This document shows positions 18,021-26,588 of a stretch of DNA of 64,000 bases, in pieces. The notes beneath the pieces were generated by a model. That model was given only the letters and a program-made list of their open reading frames with translations, did no database searches and was not told where the DNA came from. A program made the translations under genes and the position numbers. Origin of the DNA: Pseudomonas peradeniyensis (GTDB lineage Bacteria; Pseudomonadota; Gammaproteobacteria; Pseudomonadales; Pseudomonadaceae); NCBI RefSeq assembly GCF_014268935.2, contig NZ_JABWRJ020000001.1:1674001-1738000 (forward strand), written 5' to 3'. Every line of letters starts with the position of its first letter. The stretch's first letter is position 1.

Positions 18021-18266
18021 ATGCAAACCCTTCACTGTGAATACCGCGACCACACCATCACTGCCAGCGTGATGCCCCACCCCGACTCGCCCCTGCCCTA
18101 CGCGGCCGGCTGCGTGATCACCGATCCCGCAGGCCATAGCAGTCGACGAATCTCGCTCCCGATGAAGTTCTTTGCCGACCTGGACAATGCCCAGCATGTG
18201 TCCCTGGCCCATGGCCGGGCGCTGGTTGACCAGCAGCTGGACCAGGCTGACCGGCGAGTGTTCTGA
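18021..18266 (+). CDS. Small conserved-looking protein, unknown
   Basis: The 81-residue protein begins with a beta hairpin (LHCEYRDHTITASVMP) and a second strand set (AAGCVITDPAGHSSRRISLPMKFF). It ends with a helix (AHGRALVDQQLDQ). A GAGGTAAGGACG Shine-Dalgarno lies before the ATG. It has no signal peptide. The pattern resembles small cytoplasmic proteins of about 80 residues widespread in Pseudomonas, but no function is known to me. Confidence 0.6.
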   Translation: MQTLHCEYRDHTITASVMPHPDSPLPYAAGCVITDPAGHSSRRISLPMKFFADLDNAQHVSLAHGRALVDQQLDQADRRVF

Positions 18267-18393
18267 GTTGGGGCCACCCACGCCCCTTTGAACCGCGTTG
18301 CGTCACGTCAGTGGCACCTGATCTGATTGGCGCTGCAACCCTACCGGCAAGTACCGGGTGGCCTCCCTGCTCCCAAGAGGCCACCCAGTTCAT

Positions 18394-21300
18394 TCACTGC
18401 GCCGGCGCGGTGGACGGCGGCGCTTCGTTGGTTACCCGCAGGATCCCCCACAACCCCGAGGCATTGCCATAGGCGGCATAGTCGCGGAACAGATAATCCC
18501 CCGGCACCGCATTGGCGCCCCCGGCGCTGGGCAGCATGAAGCTGAAGTGCGCCGCCGGCAGCACGCTCTCCTGCGCACCCACGTACATCGCCATCGGGTT
18601 GTATCCGTAACGCACCGAGCCGATGCCTGGCAAGCCCATGGGGTAGCCGTGCACATCGCTCTTCTCGGCCTGGTAGTTGTGCAGCGGCCACAGGTGCCCG
18701 TCGAGCTGGTAGGTGATGCCGCGGCTGCCGCCGCTGGGCATCAGTACATGGCTGCGCGCAGGCTGGCCCGGCTTGGCCCAGAGCACCGGGGTCTGCGGAT
18801 CGCCGCCGACCAGGGCGTTGCTGTAGGCCATGTGGGCGTTCGGCACATCGGCGAAGCCGAAGCCGTCGGCATGGCCGAACGGTGCGTCCGGCGCCAGGCC
18901 GAAGCGCAGCCACAGCGGCTCGGTCTTGTAGTTCATCGCCATGTTGCCGTTGTCCTTCGGATCACCCGGTACGCCATTGCCCTCGGTGGCGATGCCTTCC
19001 ACCGGCCTGCCATCGGCCCAGCGCATGTTCAGCGAGCGCTGCCACACAGTGACAAAGTCGCGGTAGTCGGGCTGGCCGCTGACCTTCACCGTGGCCTGGG
19101 CGCGGCTGGCGTTGTCCTCGGTCCAGGTCGCGCTCTGCGGCAACACGCTCATGGCGCCCACCAGGCCTTTCTGCGGCTGCTTGATGACATCCGCCGGGGT
19201 CAGGTTGAGGCCACCAAACTCGATGGCCGTGGTGTTGATGTTGTCCACCGTGCGGCCCAGTTGCAGCACCGGCTTGCCTTCGCGCTCCAGGTGCCCGGCG
19301 TAGTACTGGTACACCCGGCTCGGGTAGGCGCCGCTGGCGCCGGCGCGCGGTGGCACGGTCTGCACCGGGTTGAGGCCGACGTTGACACCGTCCGACTTGG
19401 TGATGTCGTAGGCCAGCAGCTGCGCATGCAGGCCGACGTGGCTGGACGGGCGCATCAGGTTGTTGTTGAACGCCGTGGAGCCCTCGCCACCGGCCCGGTC
19501 GCGCTTGACCACGTTCTGCATCACTGCGGTGCTGGGCAGGTCCGGCATCATCAGCGGCAGGCGGTTCTCCAGGGTGATGCTGATGCAGTCGCCGGCATTG
19601 GCGCGCAGCACCAGCGGTTCGACCGGCACGCCGGCCTTGAGCTTGCCGGTGCTCGTGTCGAGATCGGCCTTGCGCACGTAGAGCACCGCGGTCGGGTCGT
19701 GCAATGGCGAGCTGTGGCCGCCGACGGTGAAGGTCGCGCCATCCTCCTCGTCGGTGACCGTGGCCATGGGGATATCGACCTTGCGGCTGTTGAACACCAG
19801 GGTGCCGCCATTGGCCTTGAGCGCACCGCCGACGTGCTGGCCAATACCGGCCGGGTCGCTGATGCTGACCCCGTGACGATTCTCGAGGATGTCGTTGGCC
19901 AGGGCCGCGACAATCTCGTAACTGCGCTTGACCGTCGGCCGGGTGCCGATGCCATTGGCGTTGGCCGTGGTTTTCGGGCAGATGCCGTCGAAGTTGACGG
20001 TGTTGCGCATGGCCACCGGCTGCGGGTTGTTCGGCAGGGCGAACAGGTCGGCGCGCTGGGCGGTGTAGTTGCGCATGATGCCCCAGATACCGTTCCAGTA
20101 ACCTTCCAGCGCGGCGTCCAGCGAGTACAGGTAGTCGCCGTTGGTGGCGGCGGAGCTCGAGATCATCGACACCGGCGCCATGAACCCGAGCTGCTCGGAG
20201 ATGCCTACCATCTGCGACGACTTCCAGCCCGAGTTGGAGCTGTTGCCGAAGCCCGAGCCGTTCTGCAGCCACTTCACGCCGTGCAGGGTGACGTTGTGCT
20301 CCTCCTCATGGCCACCGGCGTGCATGCGCAGGCGCACGTTGTCGCCGGAATAGGTGCGCAGCAACGGGGTGAACGGATCGCCCGGCTCGCTGCCCTTGTT
20401 GACGTGCGGCGGGAACAGCGTGGTGCCGCCGGTGGGGCCAGTGGCCTGGGTGATCGCCGAAGGCGCCAGGTTCATCGCCGGGATGGCGCGGTCGGTGCGA
20501 CTCTGCATGGCATAGGCCAGGTCGCCGCCCAGGCCGTCGGCCTGCATGCCGCGCTTGCCGTCCGGGCCGACCTTGTTCGGGTCGAACACGCGCAGGGCCA
20601 GCGGCTCGTTGCGGTAATTGACGACGAACATACCCGGGTCATCCACCGAGATCGCCTGTGGGCACGGCCGGGTCGGACAGCCCGGGCTCAGCCCGCCACG
20701 CGACTCGACCACCGATTCGAGCAGCGTCGAGGCTTTCTGCCGCACCGGCGGGTTGATCGCGTAGCGGAAGCTGTCGGCGGTGGCCGGGTAAGCCTGGCCA
20801 TCCGGTATGCCGTTGGGGCCGGCGCCCACGTACACGCCGGCCTCGTAGGCGTGCTGGAAGTCGCTGTACTCGAGGAAAAACTCGCGGTAGCTGTCGTTCT
20901 TGCCGTCGCCGTCATGGTCGCCGGTCTGGATCACCGCCTGCCACGAGGTCGGGCCGCCGTCCTGGCGGGTGGCCGGGTTGTACAGCTGTTCGCCGGTCTC
21001 GGCGTGGTACCAGGTGGAACCGGCAGGCTCGGCCAGCACGGTCGCGTACAGCCCGAGTTGCTGGTGGGTCGATGGGCCAAGGTGGTCATGGGTGAAGATA
21101 GTGCCCAGGCCACGGTCGACGTTGTGCACGTTCACCAGCGGGTCGGCGAACCAGCGTTGCATGGCGGTACGCGCGCCGAGCCAGTCGGCCCGGCCGAAGC
21201 GCCCGAAGTACGGATGCTGTTTGGCTTTCGGGCACGCGGCGGTACCGTCGCGGGCGTCGCCCTCGGTGCAATTATTGAAGCTACGGATGGCATGCACACG

Positions 21301-24246
21301 CTCGACCACACTACCGGGCGAGAGGATGCCGTCCTCGTAGTTCCAGCCGTTGGCCGAGCCGTCGGCGGCGGTCAGGTCCCACTTGGGCAGGTGGATGTGC
21401 TGGCCGATCACGTCAGTTGGCGTGCGCACCTGATAGTCGTCCATCTCGTAGTACGACGGGATCAGGTTGGTGTGCACGTACTGGGTGCAGTCGAAGGTGT
21501 TCATGCGCATCACCAGCGGCTCCGGCGGGCGCTGCTTGGTGATCACCGGCCAGGCGTCCTCCCACAGGGCGAGGATGCGCGCCTGCGGGAAGTGGTAGCC
21601 AACCTTGTTGTACACCGCGTCGAACTGGATGTTGGCCGCCTTGTAGATGCGCGGACGGTCGGCGGTGAAGGTGGACGAGCCGCGGAAACTCATGCCGGTG
21701 AGGTTTTCGCCACTGAAGAACTCGCCGACACCCGAGGACTGGGTCAGGCGCTTGCCACGGTCGTCCATGCAGGGTTCGTAGAACGGCGCCCCCGCCGTGG
21801 GCAGGGCGCCGTTGGTGCGGAAGGCCTTGGCCACCGGCGCGCTGCCGGGGATCAGGGCGAAGCTCGGGTGCTCGACCTTGGCGTGGAACTGCATCGCGGC
21901 CTGTTCGACTTCGGTGCCCTCCTCGGGCAGGTAGATCGGCTTGGCCTTGTGCACCACCTTGGAGAAATCCAGCTTGGTGGTGGTGGTCACCGCCTCGCCG
22001 CCGGCCGACACGCCGTCCAGCGCGTGGCGACCGAGGCCGCCGTCCCAACCGTCGACCTGATTGGGGTCGAGGTTGGCCCACAGGGCCTTGCCGCTGTCCT
22101 TGAGCTGACGGGCCAGGGCTGGGTCGAGCATGTCCAGCGGCGGGGTCGGCGGACGCTGGCCGACGCTGCTTTCCATGCCGCCGATCCAGAACGGGTAGCC
22201 GGGGTTCTTCAGGCTGCCGTCGGCGTTGCGATTGGTCTCGCTGCGGTCGACCAGGGCCAGGGAACCGACAGCACGCGGTGTGGCTGGCGCGTCCGGATGG
22301 TCGTCGCCCTCCTCCTCTTCGTCATCATCTTCTTCATGCCCGGCGATCAAGGTCTCGGACAGCTTGGGCACCACGGTGACCTTGCCCGGCATTGGTGCCA
22401 TGGCCTTGCCCGGCAGCGGCACGATGGCCGGGATCGGCGTGCCGGCGATGATCTCGCCGTCCGGCAGCGCCCGGGCGCCCTGGGCCGGCTTGCCATTGCG
22501 CAGGGCGAACGGCGTGCTGTGGAAGCCGTTCGTGCCCTCGCCGCTGACCTCCAATCGGGTGCCCGGCTCGAACACATCGTGCACCCGCCACATGGCCCAC
22601 ATGCCCTGGGCGAAGTGCGGGTAGAAGTGACAGTGATAGATGGCATCGCCCGCCACTCGATTGCGGTTGCCCGAGCCGCCGTTGGCGATCTCGTAGGTGT
22701 AGCCAACGCCCGGGCCGATGCCCTGGGCGTCGATGTAGTCGGAGTTGTCGTCGTTGGGGTTGAACAGCCACTGGTGCCCGTGCAGGTGGAAGATGTGCTG
22801 CTCGTGGCCGTTGTGGGTGTTGCGGAACTTGGTGAAGTCGCCGATGTAGCTGTGGTGCACATTGGCAGGCTCGGCCGGGTACAGGGCCATGGTCGCCTTG
22901 ACCCCGGTAGCGCTGGCCGGCGGCGTCTGGCCAGGGCGGATGTTCTCCAGCCCGACGTTGGCCGGGATATCCACCAGGGTGCCGATATCGCCCACGGTGT
23001 GGGCGCTGAGGAAGAACTCCTCGTAGGCGCACGACAGGCAGTCATGCATCGGCCCCACGCCGAGGCGGTTGGCCACCACCTCGGCGCCCATGCCGCCGGA
23101 GCCGTAGTTGATCATGAACGAGTCGCGGGTCGGCTCGAGTACATGCCCCATGACCGGGTCCGCCCAGTAGGCGGGGAACGCCTGGGTCGCGGCCACCTCG
23201 TCGGCGAACTGCGAGGCGAAATCGCGGAACGCCTCCAGCCGGTTGGGCAGCGCCGGGTTGCGCTTGCCGACGCTTTCCAGCGGGTAGGTGCTGGCCGGGA
23301 AGCTGCCGTCAGGGTTGGGGCCCATGACGATGGCGTCGGTCTCGCTGCTGAGGATCTCGTTGCCGTCGAGCATGGCGATGATAGGCTTGCCGGCCTTGCC
23401 CTCGGCGATCCACGGCTCGGCGTTGGGGTAACGGGCCTGGTAGTCGATCACCGGCTGGCCGGTGGCCGTGCGCCCCGTGGTGGCCAGGCGCATCTCTTCC
23501 TCGGTCAGGGTGTTGCGGTAGGTACGCCCGGCCTTGGGCACCACCACCACCTGGCCGAACAGGCCGTTGGCGACGTTGCCGGCGCCGCCCTGGCCGCCAA
23601 AGGTGGCGCCCTGGCTGGTGACGGCGAACGCCCCTTCGCGCTCGGCGTAGAGGGTGTAGCTGCGTGTGCCACCCGGGGCAACCAGGAAGTTGCCGTTGCG
23701 CCCGGTGTTGGCGGCAATGTCGCCGATGCTGTTGACCGCCTGCAGGCCGTTGACCTGGAAGCCGACATGACGGTCGGTGACCTGCTCGTCGGCAACGAAG
23801 TGTTCGCCGCCTTCGTTCTCGACTTCGGCGCCCTCTTCTTCCTCGCCTTCGACTTCGGTTTCGTCGTGGTCGATGCCGTGCTTGTTGGGGTTGGCCTGGT
23901 AGGCCAGCAGGTTGGTCAGGTTGACCGTCAGGCAGTCACCGGCGGCCACCCGCAGCACGATCGGCCGCGGGCGCTTGTCCGGGCGCAGGGTGACCTTGCC
24001 CGGTACCGCGGCGCCGCCCTTGCTCAAAGGCACGCGGTGCTCGTCCACCACGTCCTGGCGCAGGGCGTACATCATGCCGTTGGCGTTCTGCGCGCCGAGG
24101 CGGTTGAACATCAGTGGTTGATCCAGCGCCACCACGTTGGCTACCAGCGTGCGCTGGCACTGCACCGCGGCCTCGCCGGAGACCTGCCAGCCCAGCAGGG
24201 CCAGCAGGAAGGTGGACAGGACCGGGCCTTTGCGAGGGGTCGACAT
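18394..24246 (-). CDS. mnxG: Giant multicopper oxidase, MnxG-type manganese(II) oxidase
   Basis: The 1,950-residue secreted protein has a signal peptide (residues 1-27). Multicopper oxidase sites include HLHGHQW (487-493) and the type 1/trinuclear signature H538-C-H540 with H544 and M549 (HCHFYPHFAQGM). A second His-rich set lies near residue 1,050 (HDHLGPSTH), with QHIHLPKW shortly before it. Acidic stretches at about 128-148 and 635-650 could bind metal. Size and motif order match MnxG of P. putida GB-1, which oxidises Mn(II) to Mn(IV) outside the cell. The gene stands alone, with no partner oxidase next to it. No frameshift was seen. Confidence 0.85.
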   Translation of the reverse strand: MSTPRKGPVLSTFLLALLGWQVSGEAAVQCQRTLVANVVALDQPLMFNRLGAQNANGMMYALRQDVVDEHRVPLSKGGAAVPGKVTLRPDKRPRPIVLRVAAGDCLTVNLTNLLAYQANPNKHGIDHDETEVEGEEEEGAEVENEGGEHFVADEQVTDRHVGFQVNGLQAVNSIGDIAANTGRNGNFLVAPGGTRSYTLYAEREGAFAVTSQGATFGGQGGAGNVANGLFGQVVVVPKAGRTYRNTLTEEEMRLATTGRTATGQPVIDYQARYPNAEPWIAEGKAGKPIIAMLDGNEILSSETDAIVMGPNPDGSFPASTYPLESVGKRNPALPNRLEAFRDFASQFADEVAATQAFPAYWADPVMGHVLEPTRDSFMINYGSGGMGAEVVANRLGVGPMHDCLSCAYEEFFLSAHTVGDIGTLVDIPANVGLENIRPGQTPPASATGVKATMALYPAEPANVHHSYIGDFTKFRNTHNGHEQHIFHLHGHQWLFNPNDDNSDYIDAQGIGPGVGYTYEIANGGSGNRNRVAGDAIYHCHFYPHFAQGMWAMWRVHDVFEPGTRLEVSGEGTNGFHSTPFALRNGKPAQGARALPDGEIIAGTPIPAIVPLPGKAMAPMPGKVTVVPKLSETLIAGHEEDDDEEEEGDDHPDAPATPRAVGSLALVDRSETNRNADGSLKNPGYPFWIGGMESSVGQRPPTPPLDMLDPALARQLKDSGKALWANLDPNQVDGWDGGLGRHALDGVSAGGEAVTTTTKLDFSKVVHKAKPIYLPEEGTEVEQAAMQFHAKVEHPSFALIPGSAPVAKAFRTNGALPTAGAPFYEPCMDDRGKRLTQSSGVGEFFSGENLTGMSFRGSSTFTADRPRIYKAANIQFDAVYNKVGYHFPQARILALWEDAWPVITKQRPPEPLVMRMNTFDCTQYVHTNLIPSYYEMDDYQVRTPTDVIGQHIHLPKWDLTAADGSANGWNYEDGILSPGSVVERVHAIRSFNNCTEGDARDGTAACPKAKQHPYFGRFGRADWLGARTAMQRWFADPLVNVHNVDRGLGTIFTHDHLGPSTHQQLGLYATVLAEPAGSTWYHAETGEQLYNPATRQDGGPTSWQAVIQTGDHDGDGKNDSYREFFLEYSDFQHAYEAGVYVGAGPNGIPDGQAYPATADSFRYAINPPVRQKASTLLESVVESRGGLSPGCPTRPCPQAISVDDPGMFVVNYRNEPLALRVFDPNKVGPDGKRGMQADGLGGDLAYAMQSRTDRAIPAMNLAPSAITQATGPTGGTTLFPPHVNKGSEPGDPFTPLLRTYSGDNVRLRMHAGGHEEEHNVTLHGVKWLQNGSGFGNSSNSGWKSSQMVGISEQLGFMAPVSMISSSAATNGDYLYSLDAALEGYWNGIWGIMRNYTAQRADLFALPNNPQPVAMRNTVNFDGICPKTTANANGIGTRPTVKRSYEIVAALANDILENRHGVSISDPAGIGQHVGGALKANGGTLVFNSRKVDIPMATVTDEEDGATFTVGGHSSPLHDPTAVLYVRKADLDTSTGKLKAGVPVEPLVLRANAGDCISITLENRLPLMMPDLPSTAVMQNVVKRDRAGGEGSTAFNNNLMRPSSHVGLHAQLLAYDITKSDGVNVGLNPVQTVPPRAGASGAYPSRVYQYYAGHLEREGKPVLQLGRTVDNINTTAIEFGGLNLTPADVIKQPQKGLVGAMSVLPQSATWTEDNASRAQATVKVSGQPDYRDFVTVWQRSLNMRWADGRPVEGIATEGNGVPGDPKDNGNMAMNYKTEPLWLRFGLAPDAPFGHADGFGFADVPNAHMAYSNALVGGDPQTPVLWAKPGQPARSHVLMPSGGSRGITYQLDGHLWPLHNYQAEKSDVHGYPMGLPGIGSVRYGYNPMAMYVGAQESVLPAAHFSFMLPSAGGANAVPGDYLFRDYAAYGNASGLWGILRVTNEAPPSTAPAQ

Positions 24247-24438
24247 GGGGCACCTCCGGGGACACAGGGATACTGCGGGGAGGTGAGCAAGGCTTGTGCC
24301 ATGAATTTAGTCGTTGTTTATCAAGTACTTGATAGAAATAGAAAGGATGAGCTGGGCGCTTTCACCCTTAATTGGGGGGCTTTCCTGGAACCGCGTGGGA
24401 GCAACTGTCTTGCTGAAATCTCTCAACTGACGTGATCT

Positions 24439-24480
24439 CTGTAGGAGCGGCCCTTTCGCGGCACAAGGCCGCTCCTACAG
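24439..24480. repeat. REP hairpin
   Basis: Perfect 14-base arms (CTGTAGGAGCGGCC and its complement) flank a 14-base loop. Confidence 0.75.
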
Positions 24481-24510
24481 GTTGGCGTAGTACCTGTGCG
24501 CCGCTGCCAC

Positions 24511-24527
24511 GCTATCGAATCGATAGC
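24511..24527. promoter_or_regulatory. Perfect 8-base inverted repeat, possible operator
   Basis: GCTATCGAATCGATAGC has perfect 8-base arms around one central base and lies 64 bases before the first leader peptide ATG. It does not match the TyrR/PhhR consensus. Operator function is inferred from symmetry and position only. Confidence 0.35.
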
Positions 24528-24590
24528 ATTTAGTGATTGAACACACGCGCAAAGGTGCAGTAAGCTCGGCCTCAATCACTGGAGAGCAAC

Positions 24591-24710
24591 ATGTCGAAAC
24601 AAACCTGCAACCACGCCAACCACACCGGTCGCTCCGCGCACCGCGTGCTGGCTGTTGCCGGTCGTAACGCCGTTGCCAGCTTTTATTTTGGGTATTGGTT
24701 TAGCCACTAG
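24591..24710 (+). CDS. Aromatic-rich leader peptide 1 of the DAHP synthase attenuator
   Basis: The 39-residue reading frame has a GGAGA ribosome site five bases upstream. It ends with a striking aromatic run: residues 31-37 read F-Y-F-G-Y-W-F, followed by Ser-His and stop. A GGCGCCG/CGGCGCC hairpin begins within four bases of the stop codon, followed by a strong terminator. The arrangement is a classic transcription attenuator in which ribosome stalling at Phe, Tyr or Trp codons would allow read-through into the aromatic synthesis gene at 25042. Confidence 0.8.
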   Translation: MSKQTCNHANHTGRSAHRVLAVAGRNAVASFYFGYWFSH

Positions 24711-24767
24711 GCGCCGATGACCCATCCGGCGCCCACCTTCGAGGGGCCGCCGAACATGAGAATACTC

Positions 24768-24806
24768 AAACCCCCGGTCGGCTCCCCGACCGGGGGTTTT
24801 GCTTTT
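24768..24806 (+). terminator. Attenuator terminator upstream of DAHP synthase
   Basis: Perfect 14-base arms (AAACCCCCGGTCGG and its complement) with a CTCC loop run into TTTTGCTTTT. It lies 57 bases after leader peptide 1 and before leader peptide 2. Confidence 0.9.
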
Positions 24807-24847
24807 CCGGACCTACGAAACATACCGATTACCTTGAGGACAGCGAC

Positions 24848-24991
24848 ATGAACTACACCACCTATTACCGCACCTTCGCATGGCGATTTAGCCAGTTCCG
24901 TTCGGGCCAGCCTGCCGCCTCCGTTCGGTCGATTTCCGGTGGCAATGCCGCACAGACACCCCATTTGACGATCAGTCGAACACCTCGATAG
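24848..24991 (+). CDS. Aromatic-rich leader peptide 2
   Basis: The 47-residue reading frame starts at an ATG behind GAGGA. It has seven aromatic residues in its first 17 positions (Tyr at 3, 6 and 7, Phe at 10, 14 and 17, Trp at 12). It lies after the terminator and before the DAHP synthase gene. A hairpin (24996-25021; GACG/CGTC plus GCGGG/CCCGC arms) begins five bases past its stop and reaches to just before the aroF ribosome site, with no T-run. This suggests a second, possibly translational, control step. Peptide function is inferred. Confidence 0.6.
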   Translation: MNYTTYYRTFAWRFSQFRSGQPAASVRSISGGNAAQTPHLTISRTPR

Positions 24992-25041
24992 GGCCGACGA
25001 CGCGGGCCAGAACCCGCCGTCCGCCCAGGGAAAAAAACGCC

Positions 25042-26103
25042 ATGCAAGCCTCGAACCTCGCCCTGCCCCTGACCCAGCCGCACGCTGCCAACACCACCGT
25101 CAGCCAGCGCCTGCCCAGTCCGCACCTGCTCAAGCAGCAGATGCCGCTGTCCAATGAACTCACCCAGCAAGTCCATGCTCACCGCCAAGCGATCCGCGCC
25201 ATCCTCGAAGGCCGCGACGAACGCCTGCTGGTGGTGGTCGGCCCCTGCTCGATCCATGACCCGCGCTCGGCCCTCGAATACGCCGACCGCCTGGCCGCGC
25301 TCAGCCGCGAAGTCGACGACAAGCTGTTGCTGGTGATGCGCGCCTACGTGGAAAAACCACGCACCACCGTGGGCTGGAAAGGCCTGGCCTACGATCCGCA
25401 CCTCGACGGCAGCGACGACATGCACGCCGGCATCGCCCTGTCCCGCGGCCTGATGCTGGGCATGCTCGAACGCGGTCTGCCGATCGCCACCGAGCTGCTG
25501 CAGCCGATGGCCGCAGGCTACTTCGACGATCTGCTGGGCTGGGCCGCCATCGGCGCGCGCACCACCGAGTCGCAGATCCACCGCGAGATGGTCAGCGGCC
25601 TCGAGCTGCCGGTCGGCTTCAAGAACGGCACCGACGGCGCTATCGGCATCGCCTGCGACGCCATGCGCAGCGCCGCCCACCCGCACCGCCACTTCGGCAT
25701 GGACGCCCAGGGCCACCCGGCGATCATCGAAACCCTGGGCAACCCCGACACCCACCTGGTGCTGCGCGGCGGGCACAAGGGCCCGAACTACGACGCCCAG
25801 AGCGTCGCCCTGGCCCGCCAGGGGCTGGCCAAGGCAGGTCTGGCGCCACGGATCATGGTCGATTGCAGCCACGCCAACAGCGGCAAGGACCCGGCTCGCC
25901 AGCCGGCGGTGTTCGAGGATGTACTGGCTCAACGACTGGCCGGCGACCGTTCGCTGGTCGGGGTGATGCTCGAAGGGCACCTGTTCGATGGTTGCCAGGC
26001 CCTTGGCAAGGGTGCGCTGAAATACGGCGTGTCGATCACCGATGGCTGCCTGGGTTGGGAGGCGACCGAGGCCCTGCTGCGCGACGCCGCCGCACGCCTG
26101 TAA
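25042..26103 (+). CDS. aroF: Class I DAHP synthase (3-deoxy-7-phosphoheptulonate synthase)
   Basis: The 353-residue enzyme condenses phosphoenolpyruvate and erythrose 4-phosphate, the first step to aromatic amino acids. Family landmarks are VVVGPCSIHDP (about residues 64-74), MRAYVEKPRTTVGWKG, GARTTESQIHREMVSGL, PVGFKNGTDG and LRGGHKGPNYD. The class I (AroFGH) length is normal. The double leader upstream indicates control by aromatic amino acid supply. Which end product also inhibits the enzyme allosterically cannot be read here. It corresponds to the second aroF of P. putida by its neighbours. Confidence 0.93.
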   Translation: MQASNLALPLTQPHAANTTVSQRLPSPHLLKQQMPLSNELTQQVHAHRQAIRAILEGRDERLLVVVGPCSIHDPRSALEYADRLAALSREVDDKLLLVMRAYVEKPRTTVGWKGLAYDPHLDGSDDMHAGIALSRGLMLGMLERGLPIATELLQPMAAGYFDDLLGWAAIGARTTESQIHREMVSGLELPVGFKNGTDGAIGIACDAMRSAAHPHRHFGMDAQGHPAIIETLGNPDTHLVLRGGHKGPNYDAQSVALARQGLAKAGLAPRIMVDCSHANSGKDPARQPAVFEDVLAQRLAGDRSLVGVMLEGHLFDGCQALGKGALKYGVSITDGCLGWEATEALLRDAAARL

Positions 26104-26182
26104 GCCTGCATGGCAAGCCTTGCGAGACACGGCACGAACAAGTGCGCTAGGCTTGCCTTTTCGATCCCAAGGAGCAGTACCC

Positions 26183-26464
26183 ATGGCCCGAGCCACCGCC
26201 CGTCACATCCTGGTTTCCAGCGAAGAGAAGTGCAACGAACTCAAAGCACAGATCGAGGCTGGCGCCGACTTCGCCGAAGTCGCCAAGGCCAACTCCACCT
26301 GCCCGTCCAGCCGCCAGGGCGGCGACCTCGGCTCGTTCGGCCCGGGCCAGATGGTCAAGGAGTTCGACACCGTGGTCTTCAGCGCGCCGCTGAATGTCGT
26401 CCAGGGTCCGGTGAAGACCCAGTTCGGCTATCACCTGCTGGAAGTGACCAGCCGTCAGGACTAA
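26183..26464 (+). CDS. ppiC: Parvulin peptidyl-prolyl cis-trans isomerase
   Basis: The 93-residue single-domain parvulin includes ARHILVSSEEKCNELKAQIEAGADFAEVAKANSTCPSS, GGDLGSFGPGQMV, and the C-terminal FGYHLLEV. No signal sequence is present, so it acts in the cytoplasm. The ATG at 26183 follows an AAGGAG ribosome site. A second parvulin of the same type lies at 36727-37002. Confidence 0.92.
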   Translation: MARATARHILVSSEEKCNELKAQIEAGADFAEVAKANSTCPSSRQGGDLGSFGPGQMVKEFDTVVFSAPLNVVQGPVKTQFGYHLLEVTSRQD

Positions 26465-26487
26465 GTCATCGCAGGCGATGATGTCCC

Positions 26488-26576
26488 CTGTGGGAGCGGG
26501 TTTACCCGCGAATGTGCCCGTACATGCAACATCGTTGCCTGAGCTGACGCATTCGCGGGTAAACCCGCTCCCACAG
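26488..26576. repeat. REP pair (BIME) touching the yejA start
   Basis: Perfect 27-base inverted arms (26488-26514 and 26550-26576, beginning CTGTGGGAGCGGGTTTACCC) surround a 35-base spacer. The right arm ends 12 bases before the yejA ATG. Confidence 0.85.
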
Positions 26577-26588
26577 TTACTGTGTTGC

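Larger units (their letters stand above)
24247..24590. other. Gene-free region between mnxG and the DAHP synthase leader
   Basis: These 344 bases hold the mnxG upstream region (no clear promoter identified), a REP hairpin (24439-24480) and the symmetrical element at 24511-24527. A TTGAAC hexamer at 24537 could be a -35 box for the leader transcript. An open stretch of 44 codons from an ATG at 24300 was judged unlikely to be a gene. Confidence 0.5.

Noticed and set aside
24300..24434. A 44-codon frame upstream of the DAHP synthase leader
   Set aside because: Weak ribosome site and no recognisable feature; it lies in the mnxG upstream region and is not aromatic-rich, so it is not counted as a third leader.
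18358..24435. A 2,025-codon open frame on the plus strand opposite mnxG
   Set aside because: It is the antisense shadow of a long GC-rich gene; its translation is His/Ala/Gly/Arg/Val-rich low-complexity, while the minus-strand protein has clear copper motifs.
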